From: an uncultured Porphyromonadaceae bacterium
Lineage (GTDB): Bacteria > Bacteroidota > Bacteroidia > Bacteroidales > Muribaculaceae
Reading direction: 5' to 3'
Length of the DNA stretch: 8,463 nt
NCBI GenBank assembly: GCA_902462525.1
Contig: CABQCA010000100.1
Span: 1-8,463 of the forward strand
Shown here: piece after piece, positions 1 to 7,333 of the stretch
Layout of the letters: each line of letters begins with the position of its first letter
Position numbering within the stretch: position 1 is the first letter of the stretch
Made by a program: the position numbers and the translations under genes
The notes under the pieces: generated by a model
Told to the model about the DNA's origin: nothing
The model's database searches: none
Seen by the model: only the letters and a program-made list of their open reading frames with translations

Positions 1-13
1 AGGTCCGCGCCCG

Positions 14-820
14 ATGAGCCGGAAGCAATATGCCAGGGCGGTGGAACTTCTCCGTTCCGATCGCTACATAACGGTCGAGGAGGCTGCGGAATGTTGCGGA
101 GTATCGTTTTCCGGGCTTGAGCAACATCTGATTTTTTACCATAGGGAACTTGTCGAGAACCGCACACAAAGACGAAAAGAAGCCTCGGGGAACCGTTGCA
201 AAGGTGAGCTGACAGGCCGTGGCTCGGTTCATGCTCCGTCGCCGGAAATTGTAGCCCGCTATGCCGAATCGTTGCGGTTGTACAGCACAACTGTAATGTC
301 GGCACGTGCGATAGCAAGGATGACCGGAGTGTCGGTGAAGGGTTTCTACCAGTATCTTGAGAAATGGCACAAAGATATTGTGTGCAGGCGTAAAGGCGTT
401 TCTTTAGTTGATGGGACGCCTGTGGATATGTCGGGCGTGCGGAGATACAATCCGGCCACAGCAGCCAAATATGCCGGCGCGATAGCGCGGCTGAAGGAAG
501 GCGGCCTGACAATGGCTGCCGTTGCTGCCGAATTCGGCTTTAATCCCGAAGTGTTCAGGCAATATGTAAAAGAGCATGAACCGGAGCTGCATTCCTCGCT
601 CGGTATGAGAAAAAACAGGAGCGGCACGACGGTATCGGTCCTAAGTATGGAGAAATATAAAGAGGCTCTCCGTCTGTACGCTACGACATCAGAGAGCCTG
701 ATTTCTCTTGCAACGCGATTCGGATTCAACAGCAGCTCGTTCGGCAGGTTTGTCAGAAAAAATTTTCCTGAACTGCACGAGCAACACCGGCAGCTTGTGG
801 CACGGCAGACGGGCCGATAA
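14..820 (+). CDS. Protein of four tandem helix-turn-helix-like repeats, function unknown
   Basis: I do not recognise a named family. The 268 residues hold four degenerate copies of a unit of about 41 residues, beginning at Y6, Y83, Y153 and Y215. The shared pattern is Tyr-x3-[AS]-[IVL]-x-[RL]-[LY], then a helix with an [AV]-A/I-A-type core, a turn of type G-[VF]-[SN], an F/L-x2-[YFH]-[VL] recognition-type helix and an end resembling P-E-L. This looks like an HTH fold. The linkers (about 50-80, 125-150 and 195-213) are rich in Arg, Lys, Gly and Ser. No recombinase, nuclease, signal peptide or membrane segment is visible. Nucleic-acid binding is inferred. The frame has no stop between the left edge and this ATG, so the ATG may be internal and more repeats may lie outside; there is no clear ribosome binding site in the 13 bases before it. 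It is convergent with hutI, so it is not in the hut transcription unit. Confidence 0.7.
   Translation: MSRKQYARAVELLRSDRYITVEEAAECCGVSFSGLEQHLIFYHRELVENRTQRRKEASGNRCKGELTGRGSVHAPSPEIVARYAESLRLYSTTVMSARAIARMTGVSVKGFYQYLEKWHKDIVCRRKGVSLVDGTPVDMSGVRRYNPATAAKYAGAIARLKEGGLTMAAVAAEFGFNPEVFRQYVKEHEPELHSSLGMRKNRSGTTVSVLSMEKYKEALRLYATTSESLISLATRFGFNSSSFGRFVRKNFPELHEQHRQLVARQTGR
29..778 (+). repeat. Four degenerate protein-level repeats within the HTH-like protein
   Basis: The units cover residues about 6-46, 83-122, 153-193 and 215-255, with starts spaced 77, 70 and 62 residues apart. Repeats 3 and 4 are most alike, sharing the F-G-F-N turn and a C-terminal P-E-L-H. Repeats 2 and 4 share an R-L-Y-x-T-T stretch after the first helix. 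Repeat 1 is the most divergent. The likeness is visible in protein; I saw no long DNA identity, so the duplication looks old rather than recent. Confidence 0.6.
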
Positions 821-841
821 GTGTGCGGGCGGTTGCCTCCT

Positions 842-2089
842 TCATTCTTTCATGACGAAGTGTCCGCGTATCATGATTTCTGAAATGAAGGGTTCCGTGT
901 AGGCGTAAGGGATGTAGGCGAGGGAAGGAACCGGGCGGGTGATTATGAAGGAGGCGTCGCGTCCGGGGGCGACGGCACCGGTGCAGTGCCCCAGCTCCAT
1001 TGCGGCGGCACCGTTGAGGGTGCATGCGGCGAGGGACTCGTCGGGGTTAAGTTTCATCTTTATGCAGCCCAGAGCCATGACCATTCGCATGTCGCCGGAA
1101 GGTGAGGAGCCCGGGTTGTAGTCGCTGGCAAGGGCTACGGCGAGGCCGGCGTCGACGGCACGCCGTGCGGGCGCGTAGGGCATTCCCAGAAAGAATGAGG
1201 CTCCGGGAAGCATGGTGGCGACGGTCGCTGAACCGCTCAGAGCCTCGATTTCGGGCTGTTCCATGCGTTCGAGATGGTCGACCGACACGGCGTTGCGACT
1301 TACGCCTGCCTGTACGCCGCCGGAATTGTCGAGTTCGTTGGCATGGATTTTGGGTTTAAGGCCGTAGTGTGCTGCGGCATCGAGAATGCGCAGAGTCTCG
1401 TCGACAGTGAAGAATCCGCGGTCGCAGAACACGTCGACATAGTCGGCGAGCCCTTCGGCAGCTACGGCAGGGAGCATTTCGCCGATGAGCATATCGACAT
1501 ATTCGGCCTGTCGGCCGGCAAAGGCTCTGCCGACAGCATGTGCGCCGAGAAATGTTATCTTCACACGGGCTTCGAGGGCGTCGCGCATGCGGGCTGCCAC
1601 ACGGAGCATCTTCAGTTCGGCGGCAGTGTTGAGACCGTAGCCGCTTTTTATCTCCATGGCGCCTGTGCCGTGAGCCTGCATGAGGCGTGCGCGGCACATT
1701 GCGCTTTCAAAAAGCTCGTTTTCGGAGGCTGCAGCCACGCGGTCGGCGGAGTTGAGTATTCCGCCGCCGCGTCGTGCTATTTCCTCGTAGGTGAGACCTC
1801 TGATTTTGTCGAGGAATTCGCCGTCGCGGCTGCCGGCATAGATGATGTGGGTGTGCGAATCGCAGAAAGCTGGCAGAAGCAGGCCTCCTGACGCATCGAT
1901 GACGCTGTGTCCGGCAAGCATGTCGCCGCTGAGGATGTCCATAGTGCCGAACGAGTGTATGCTGCCGTCTTCGACACGGAGCCATGCATTCGGAAGAACT
2001 TTGTGCCCGTTTTCCATGGCACTCCCGCAAAGACGTGTGGTGTCATGCGGCACGATGCCATGGATAGCGGCTATATTGATTACATACAT
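842..2089 (-). CDS. hutI: Imidazolonepropionase
   Basis: Cytosolic metal-dependent hydrolase of the amidohydrolase superfamily that opens the ring of 4-imidazolone-5-propionate to give N-formimino-L-glutamate, the third step of histidine breakdown. At 415 residues it has the usual family length. The metal and active-site set is complete: H79-x-H81 in the D-S-H-T-H strand, followed by the A-G-S-R loop (R88); K148-SGYGL; H184 in F-L-G-A-H; H249 and E252 in I-H-A-N-E; H272 in S-V-D-H-L-E; and D323 with N325 in S-D-Y-N-P-G. The N- and C-terminal beta parts of the composite domain are present. The ATG start lies inside the 3' end of hutH, overlapping it by 10 bases (2080-2089), which suggests translational coupling. 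It is the last gene of the operon and faces the convergent HTH-repeat gene 21 bases away. Confidence 0.96.
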   Translation of the reverse strand: MYVINIAAIHGIVPHDTTRLCGSAMENGHKVLPNAWLRVEDGSIHSFGTMDILSGDMLAGHSVIDASGGLLLPAFCDSHTHIIYAGSRDGEFLDKIRGLTYEEIARRGGGILNSADRVAAASENELFESAMCRARLMQAHGTGAMEIKSGYGLNTAAELKMLRVAARMRDALEARVKITFLGAHAVGRAFAGRQAEYVDMLIGEMLPAVAAEGLADYVDVFCDRGFFTVDETLRILDAAAHYGLKPKIHANELDNSGGVQAGVSRNAVSVDHLERMEQPEIEALSGSATVATMLPGASFFLGMPYAPARRAVDAGLAVALASDYNPGSSPSGDMRMVMALGCIKMKLNPDESLAACTLNGAAAMELGHCTGAVAPGRDASFIITRPVPSLAYIPYAYTEPFISEIMIRGHFVMKE

Positions 2090-3564
2090 GTTTCGACGAA
2101 TTTGACTGAACGTCCAATCAGAGGCGACATTACGGTGTCGACATCGATGAAAGGCACCTGACTGCGGAATGCCGTGTGCAGAGCTTCGACTTTGTCGCTC
2201 GATTTCAGCGGGCGGCGGAAATCAAGAGCCTGCGCGGCTGTCATCAGTTCGATTGCGAGTACGCGGGTGGTGTTGGTCACGACCCGAATAAGTTTTGTGG
2301 CTGAGTTTGCGCCCATCGACACATGATCCTCCTGACCCTGCGACGAGGGTATGCTGTCGCAGCTTGTCGGCCAGCAGAGACCCTTGCTCTGGTTCACAAT
2401 CGATGCGGCGGCATACTGCATGATCATGAAGCCGCTGTTGAGACCCGGCTTGGCGACGAGGAACGACGGAAGTCCGCGGGTGGCACCGATGAGTTTGTAG
2501 ATGCGGCGTTCAGAGATGTTGGAAAGTTCCGTGAGGGCGATGGCAAGATAGTCCATGGGCATGGCTATCGGTTCTCCGTGGAAGTTGCCTGCCGACACGA
2601 TGAGGTCGTCGTCGGGGAAGATGGTGGGATTGTCGGTAGGGCTGTTGATTTCGTTGGTGAGTTTTTCCTCAACGAAGCGGATGGCGTCGAGTACCGCGCC
2701 GTGAACCTGTGGTATGCAGCGGAAAGAGTAGGGGTCCTGCACGTGTTCCTTGTGGCGGGTGATGAGCTGACTGCCTTCGAGGAGACGGCGCATGTCGGCG
2801 GCTATGTCGATCTGTCCCTGCTGATGGCGCACTTCGTTGACCTGAGGTCCGAATGGTTCGATGCGGCCGTCGAAGGCATCGAGGCTCATGGCTGCGATGC
2901 GGTTGGCGTCGCTGAGCAGTTTTTTAGCTTTTCCGAGAGCTGTAACACCGTGCGCGGCCATGAACTGTGTGCCGTTGAGCAGTGCGAGGCCTTCTTTCGA
3001 CATCAGCTGTATGGGTTTCCAGCCTTTTTCGGCGAGGACTTCGGCTGCGGGGCGTATTCGGCCGTCGTTTTCGACCATACCTTCGCCGATAAGCGGCAGA
3101 CACATGTTGGCCAGAGGCGCAAGGTCGCCGGAGGCGCCGAGTGAGCCCTGACAGTAGACCACGGGCACGATGCCGGCGTTGAACATGTCGACAAGTCGCT
3201 CGACGGTGGCGAGCTGTACGCCGGAATTGCCATAGCTCAGCGATATGATTTTAAGAAGCATCATGGTGCGGACAATGTCGCGGTCCACATGCTCGCCTAC
3301 GCCGCATGAGTGCGATTTTACCAGATTTTCCTGAAGTTTCTGAAGGTCGTCCCTGTTGATTGAAATGTTGCATAACGAGCCGAAGCCAGTGGTGATACCG
3401 TAGAGTGGCTCTGTACAAGAGGCGATTTTGGTGTCGAGGTACTGCCGGCATCTGACGATGCGCTGTTTAGATTCCTCACTGAGTTCAATTTCTATGTTGT
3501 TCTCTACCACCGAGCATATGTCTTCGATGCTTACGTGGTCGGGCGATACTGTAAACTTTGTCAT
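2080..3564 (-). CDS. hutH: Histidine ammonia-lyase (histidase)
   Basis: Cytosolic enzyme that eliminates ammonia from L-histidine to form trans-urocanate, the entry step of the pathway. The 494 residues match bacterial histidases of about 500. The self-forming MIO prosthetic group would come from A144-S145-G146 in the G-S-L-G-A-S-G-D-L motif. Other family signatures are Y55 in Y-G-I-T-T-G-F-G, N197 in L-N-G-T-Q, Y279 and R282 in Q-D-P-Y-S-F-R, N-S-P-T-D-N-P around 307-313, F-H-G-E-P at 328-332, and E412 in Q-E-D-H-V-S-M-G. These fit the active site known from Pseudomonas putida histidase and separate it from phenylalanine or tyrosine lyases in the hut context. Its ATG overlaps the stop of hutU in an ATGA arrangement (3561-3564), and its own stop lies within the start of hutI. 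I see no defects. Confidence 0.97.
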   Translation of the reverse strand: MTKFTVSPDHVSIEDICSVVENNIEIELSEESKQRIVRCRQYLDTKIASCTEPLYGITTGFGSLCNISINRDDLQKLQENLVKSHSCGVGEHVDRDIVRTMMLLKIISLSYGNSGVQLATVERLVDMFNAGIVPVVYCQGSLGASGDLAPLANMCLPLIGEGMVENDGRIRPAAEVLAEKGWKPIQLMSKEGLALLNGTQFMAAHGVTALGKAKKLLSDANRIAAMSLDAFDGRIEPFGPQVNEVRHQQGQIDIAADMRRLLEGSQLITRHKEHVQDPYSFRCIPQVHGAVLDAIRFVEEKLTNEINSPTDNPTIFPDDDLIVSAGNFHGEPIAMPMDYLAIALTELSNISERRIYKLIGATRGLPSFLVAKPGLNSGFMIMQYAAASIVNQSKGLCWPTSCDSIPSSQGQEDHVSMGANSATKLIRVVTNTTRVLAIELMTAAQALDFRRPLKSSDKVEALHTAFRSQVPFIDVDTVMSPLIGRSVKFVETCM

Positions 3565-5573
3565 TTGAGTGCTTTTTCGATGATTTCGTCGGAGGCTAAG
3601 TTTGGAAGGGTTACTTTGAGACCGGGTGTGCGGTCCATTTCGCGGCGTATGGCGTCGAAAGCGCCTTTATTCCGGGCCCAGCTGCGGCGTGCGATACCGT
3701 TGTTAACGTCCCAGAGGAGCATGCGGCTGATGCGCCGGTCGGCCTGTTCGGAGCCGTCGATCACCATGCCGAAGCCGCCGTTTATCACTTCGCCCCAGCC
3801 GACACCTCCTCCGTTATGGAGCGATACCCATGTAGCTCCCCGGAAAGAGTCGCCGATAACGTTCTGCACGGCCATGTCGGCGCAGAACTGCGAGCCGTCG
3901 TATATGTTCGATGTCTCGCGGTAGGGCGAGTCGGTGCCCGACACGTCGTGATGGTCTCGGCCGAGCACCACCGGCGCCGAAATTTCGCCCCGGCGTATGG
4001 CTTCGTTGAATGCGAGAGCTATTTTTGTGCGTCCTTCGGAGTCGGCATAGAGAATACGTGCTTGTGAGCCTACCACAAGGTGATTTGCGCCGGCCTCCTT
4101 AATCCAGTGTATATTGTCGTCGAGCTGACCCTTGATGTCGTCGGGAGCCTCGCGGCGCATTTCTTCGAGTACACGGGCGGCAATGCGGTCGGTGGTCACG
4201 AGGTCTTCAGGCTTGCCTGAGGAGCATACCCAGCGGAACGGTCCGAAGCCGTAGTCGAAGAAGAGGGGGCCCATGATGTCCTGAACATATGAAGGATAAC
4301 GGAACGAGCCGTCGGACTTGCATATGTCGGCCCCGGCGCGCGACGATTCGAGCAGGAAGGCATTGCCGTAGTCGAAGAAGTACATGCCGCGTTCTGTCAG
4401 GCGGTTGATGGCGGCCACCTGACGGCGAAGCGATTCCTGAACACGGCGCTTGAATTCATCGGGATTTTCCGCCATCATCACCTTCGATTCCTCGAACGAC
4501 AGCCCTACGGGATAGTATCCGCCGGCCCATGGGTTGTGGAGCGAAGTCTGGTCGGAGCCGAGTTCAACCTTAATGTCCTTATCGGCAAGATATTCCCAAA
4601 GGTCGACGACGTTTCCCAGATAAGCCAGAGAGAGAGCTTTGCCTTCGGCGCGGGCCTGCTGTGCCCGAGCCACAAGGGTGTCGAGGTCGTTGTAAACTTC
4701 ATCGACCCAGCCCTGTGCGTGACGTTTTTCAACGGCCTGAGGGTTGATTTCAGCAACGATGCTGACAACGCCGGCAATGTTTCCGGCTTTGGGCTGGGCG
4801 CCCGACATGCCGCCGAGGCCCGAGCTGACGAAGAGCATGCCGGAGAGGTCCTTTTTACCGGGAGCAAGGTGTCGGCGTCCGGCGTTGAGCACCGTGATGG
4901 TGGTGCCGTGGACTATGCCCTGAGGCCCGATGTACATATAGGAGCCGGCGGTCATCTGGCCATACTGACTTACGCCGAGCGAGTTAAGGCGTTCCCAGTC
5001 GTCGGGCTTGGAATAATTGGGAATTACCATACCGTTCGTCACGACCACACGGGGAGCTTCGGGATGGGAGGGGAAGAGACCCAGCGGATGGCCTGAGTAC
5101 ATGACGAGTGTCTGCTCGTCGGTCATTTCGCTGAGATATTTCATGGTCAGACGGTACTGGGCCCAGTTCTGGAACACGGCACCGTTGCCGCCGTAGGTTA
5201 TCAGTTCGTGGGGATGCTGGGCCACGGCGGGGTCGAGATTATTCTGAATCATCATCATGATGGCAGCGGCCTGACGCGATTGTGCCGGGTACGCATCGAT
5301 AGGCCGTGCGTACATCGGATAGTCGGGGCGGAAACGGTACATGTAGATACGTCCGTATTTTCGAAGTTCGTCGGCGAACTCGGGTGCGAGTATCGCGTGC
5401 TGTTCGGCGGGAAAATAGCGCAGGGCATTTTTGAGCGCCAGACGCTCCTCGTCGGGTGTGAGAATCTTCTTGCGCTTCGGCGCGTGGTTTACCGTAGTGT
5501 CGTAGGGTTTAGGTGCAGGGAGGACTGCCGGGATTCCTTCTGCCACGGCCTTTTTGAATTCTATGTCGGTCAT
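3561..5573 (-). CDS. hutU: Urocanate hydratase (urocanase), long form
   Basis: NAD+-dependent cytosolic enzyme that adds water to urocanate to give 4-imidazolone-5-propionate. The chosen ATG gives 670 residues, well above the roughly 555 of Pseudomonas or Bacillus urocanase and close to the animal enzyme. Numbers here count a GTG codon just before the ATG as residue 1. Signatures are I-T-Y-G-G-N-G (126-132), the glycine-rich NAD-binding G-L-G-G-M-S-G-A-Q-P-K-A (253-264), S-D-Q-T-S-L-H-N-P (341-349), D-Y-G-F-G-P-F-R-W-V-C-S-S-G (441-454), G-R-D-H-H-D (539-544), and S-L-H-N-G-G-G-V-G-W-G (585-595). A GTG at 5576 is an alternative start; the ATG at 5573 is preferred because it forms a TGATG junction with the ftcD stop, a one-base overlap. 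It also overlaps hutH by four bases. Confidence 0.96.
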   Translation of the reverse strand: MTDIEFKKAVAEGIPAVLPAPKPYDTTVNHAPKRKKILTPDEERLALKNALRYFPAEQHAILAPEFADELRKYGRIYMYRFRPDYPMYARPIDAYPAQSRQAAAIMMMIQNNLDPAVAQHPHELITYGGNGAVFQNWAQYRLTMKYLSEMTDEQTLVMYSGHPLGLFPSHPEAPRVVVTNGMVIPNYSKPDDWERLNSLGVSQYGQMTAGSYMYIGPQGIVHGTTITVLNAGRRHLAPGKKDLSGMLFVSSGLGGMSGAQPKAGNIAGVVSIVAEINPQAVEKRHAQGWVDEVYNDLDTLVARAQQARAEGKALSLAYLGNVVDLWEYLADKDIKVELGSDQTSLHNPWAGGYYPVGLSFEESKVMMAENPDEFKRRVQESLRRQVAAINRLTERGMYFFDYGNAFLLESSRAGADICKSDGSFRYPSYVQDIMGPLFFDYGFGPFRWVCSSGKPEDLVTTDRIAARVLEEMRREAPDDIKGQLDDNIHWIKEAGANHLVVGSQARILYADSEGRTKIALAFNEAIRRGEISAPVVLGRDHHDVSGTDSPYRETSNIYDGSQFCADMAVQNVIGDSFRGATWVSLHNGGGVGWGEVINGGFGMVIDGSEQADRRISRMLLWDVNNGIARRSWARNKGAFDAIRREMDRTPGLKVTLPNLASDEIIEKALK

Positions 5574-7270
5574 CACTTTGATATTATGTTTTCTACAACA
5601 GTCAGAGTTTCGGCCTCTGCTACTTCGGCGGCAGCTGCCACTTCCTCGCCTTTGGTGACGAGTTCTATGGCTTTTTCGCGGTCGGCGAGCTGGGCGGCGT
5701 TGATTTTCACATTGAGGAGCGCACCGCGGATAGCTGCACGGGCGGCGAGTGCGCCTACACCGGCATCGCTTGCCGAAGCGGGATTCCCTTCCGAGGCCAT
5801 GGCTTTGAGCAGCGGGAAGACTCTGAAGACAGTTTCGAGAGTTTTCAGCGGCACTTCCGTGGCGTAGAGGGTGGCTTCTTCCATTGCTTTTGCCCGGGCT
5901 TCTTTTTCGGCGTCGGTACCTTTAGGCATGGCGAAGACTCCCATGATTCGGTTGAAAGCCGCGGTGTCTTCGTCGACAAGGCGGAGCAGTTCTTCCATCA
6001 GTCCGTTGCCTTGTTCGGCATAGTCGGAAAATTCTTCCCAGCGGTCGTCCCAGCCGGCCTTGTGAGCCGAGAGATTCGCAACCATGGTGCCGAGGGCTGC
6101 CGAAAGGGCGCCCATATATGCCGAGATGGAGCCTCCTCCGGGAGCCGGTGATTCCGATGCTGTTTCCTCGGCGAAGGCACGGCAGCTCATGTCGACGAGT
6201 TTCTTGCTGTCCTTGTCGGCAATCATGTACTCGATTACTTTTTCGGCAGGATCGAAGGGCTTGAGTTCGTCGAGGCCCATGCTCCTGATGGCTATGCGGA
6301 TAATTTCGTGTTCGGGAATACCGAGTGAGCGCTGTTGGCGGCGCAGGAAATATTTGCCGGCTTCTATGAGAGTCTTTTTGGGTACAAGACCGACGATTTC
6401 TGTGCCGGTGACTCGAATTCCGCGTTCTCGTGCGGCGCGGCTTACTTCTTCGAAAGCAATGTGGAGTGGCGTTACGTTTGTGTCGGTGATGTTCATCGAA
6501 ACCTGTGCGATACCGTATTCGTCGATGTACCAGCCTATGGCTTTGGTGCCTTTGAGGGTACCGGGAATCATCACGGGGTTGCCGTTCTCGTCCTTCAGGG
6601 GCTTTCCCGTGATTCTGCCGCCTTCGCGTGCGGGGCGACCTTTCTCACGGACATCGAAAGCGATGGCGTTGGCACGGCGTGTGGATGTGGTGTTGAGGTT
6701 GAAGTTGACGGCGATGAGGAAGTCGCGCGCGCCGACAGCTGTGGCCCCGGTGCGTGCAATGTTTTCGTCGAAGGGACGGTCGCCGAAATCGGCGCCATCG
6801 GTGCCGTTGCCGAGGCGCTCGGGCAGCCCTTCATATTCGCCTTTGCGGCAAACTGCGAGATTCTTTCGTGCCGGGGTGAATGCCGAGGCCTCGTAGCAGA
6901 AGACCGGAATCTGCAATTCATCAGAAATGCGCTTTGCAAGCCCTCGGGCAAGCTCGGCGCATTCTTGAAGAGTAATACCGGAAACGGGAATGAGCGGCAG
7001 CACGTCGGTGGCACCCATGCGTGGATGGGCACCGTGATGATGTCGCATGTCGATGAGCTCGGCGGCACGGCGCACGCCGCGGAAGGCGGCTTCGAGCACG
7101 TCGGAGGGTTCGCCGACAAAAGTGACGACGGTGCGGTTGGTGGCTTCTCCGGGATCGACGTCGAGCAGGCTTATGCCTTTCACGCTTTCTATGGCGTCGG
7201 TAATGCTTTTAATTATCTCAGGGTTGCGGCCTTCGCTGAAGTTAGGCACACATTCGATTATCTGTTTCAT
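5573..7270 (-). CDS. ftcD: Bifunctional glutamate formiminotransferase / formimino-THF cyclodeaminase
   Basis: Folate-dependent cytosolic enzyme with two fused domains, 565 residues. The N-terminal formiminotransferase part (about 1-330) moves the formimino group from N-formimino-L-glutamate to tetrahydrofolate. It starts with E-C-V-P-N-F-S-E-G-R-N and carries the A-H-P-R-M-G-A-T-D motif with H82, the position of the catalytic histidine of mammalian FTCD. The C-terminal part (about 355-565) is the cyclodeaminase, which releases ammonia to form 5,10-methenyl-THF. It shows S-P-A-P-G-G-G-S (374-381), D-E-D-T-A-A-F-N (433-440) and S-D-A-G-V-G-A-L (501-508), and is otherwise helix-rich. The ATG at 7270 is chosen: a TTG-initiated extension to 7303 would add 11 residues ahead of the conserved N-terminus and would start upstream of the predicted -7 box. 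It is the first gene of the hut operon, and its TGA overlaps the hutU ATG by one base. Confidence 0.95.
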   Translation of the reverse strand: MKQIIECVPNFSEGRNPEIIKSITDAIESVKGISLLDVDPGEATNRTVVTFVGEPSDVLEAAFRGVRRAAELIDMRHHHGAHPRMGATDVLPLIPVSGITLQECAELARGLAKRISDELQIPVFCYEASAFTPARKNLAVCRKGEYEGLPERLGNGTDGADFGDRPFDENIARTGATAVGARDFLIAVNFNLNTTSTRRANAIAFDVREKGRPAREGGRITGKPLKDENGNPVMIPGTLKGTKAIGWYIDEYGIAQVSMNITDTNVTPLHIAFEEVSRAARERGIRVTGTEIVGLVPKKTLIEAGKYFLRRQQRSLGIPEHEIIRIAIRSMGLDELKPFDPAEKVIEYMIADKDSKKLVDMSCRAFAEETASESPAPGGGSISAYMGALSAALGTMVANLSAHKAGWDDRWEEFSDYAEQGNGLMEELLRLVDEDTAAFNRIMGVFAMPKGTDAEKEARAKAMEEATLYATEVPLKTLETVFRVFPLLKAMASEGNPASASDAGVGALAARAAIRGALLNVKINAAQLADREKAIELVTKGEEVAAAAEVAEAETLTVVENIISK

Positions 7271-7271
7271 G

Positions 7272-7299
7272 GTGCATTTGCTTAATAGCACAAATGTAC
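7272..7299. promoter_or_regulatory. Inverted repeat over the hut -7 box, possible operator
   Basis: The plus strand reads GTGCATTTG (7272-7280), ten bases, then CAAATGTAC (7291-7299). The arms are 9 bases long and complementary at 8 positions. The arm centres are 19 bases apart, close to two helical turns, which suits a dimeric repressor. The right arm contains the whole -7 box and the left arm ends one base before the ftcD start codon, so a bound protein would block initiation. Chance similarity is possible because the -7 consensus fixes part of one arm. No regulator gene is recognisable nearby. Confidence 0.4.
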
Positions 7300-7321
7300 G
7301 CAAAAAACGCGAATTACCAAA
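7291..7321 (-). promoter_or_regulatory. Bacteroidota-type promoter of the hut operon
   Basis: Read on the minus strand, TTTG (7321-7318) is followed by 19 bases and then TACATTTG (7298-7291). This matches the Bacteroidota primary sigma factor consensus, a TTTG -33 box about 19 bases from TAnnTTTG. The expected transcript start is near 7284-7287, leaving an untranslated leader of roughly 15 bases before the ftcD ATG at 7270. There is no Shine-Dalgarno sequence in that leader. The -33 box lies 13 bases beyond the stop codon of the upstream esterase gene. The motif match is seen directly; activity is inferred. Confidence 0.8.
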
Positions 7322-7333
7322 AAATACCTTCTT

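Noticed and set aside
821..841. Possible shared terminator between the convergent HTH-repeat gene and hutI
   Set aside because: The 21-base gap holds only a 3-bp stem candidate (GGC-GGTT-GCC) and no T-run on either strand.
1274..1891. A 205-codon open frame on the plus strand opposite hutI
   Set aside because: Antisense to all central active-site motifs of hutI; no domain, ribosome binding site or promoter is evident.
2323..3144. A 273-codon open frame on the plus strand opposite hutH
   Set aside because: Antisense to a complete histidase gene; the sequence has no known motif and looks like a reverse-strand shadow.
7242..7277. An 11-codon minus-strand reading frame starting at an ATG 7 bases before ftcD, with two adjacent His codons, considered as a histidine leader peptide
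   Set aside because: Two His codons are too few for attenuation, there is no terminator hairpin, and the frame runs out of phase into ftcD.
6335..7285. A 316-codon open frame on the plus strand opposite ftcD
   Set aside because: It is fully antisense to a gene with intact family motifs. Its composition, rich in Cys, Gly, Val and Phe, fits a shadow of the codon bias in the opposite strand, with no recognisable domain.
7271..7303. An N-terminal extension of ftcD starting at TTG 7303
   Set aside because: The extra 11 residues precede the conserved N-terminus, the start codon is rare, and it lies upstream of the predicted -7 box.
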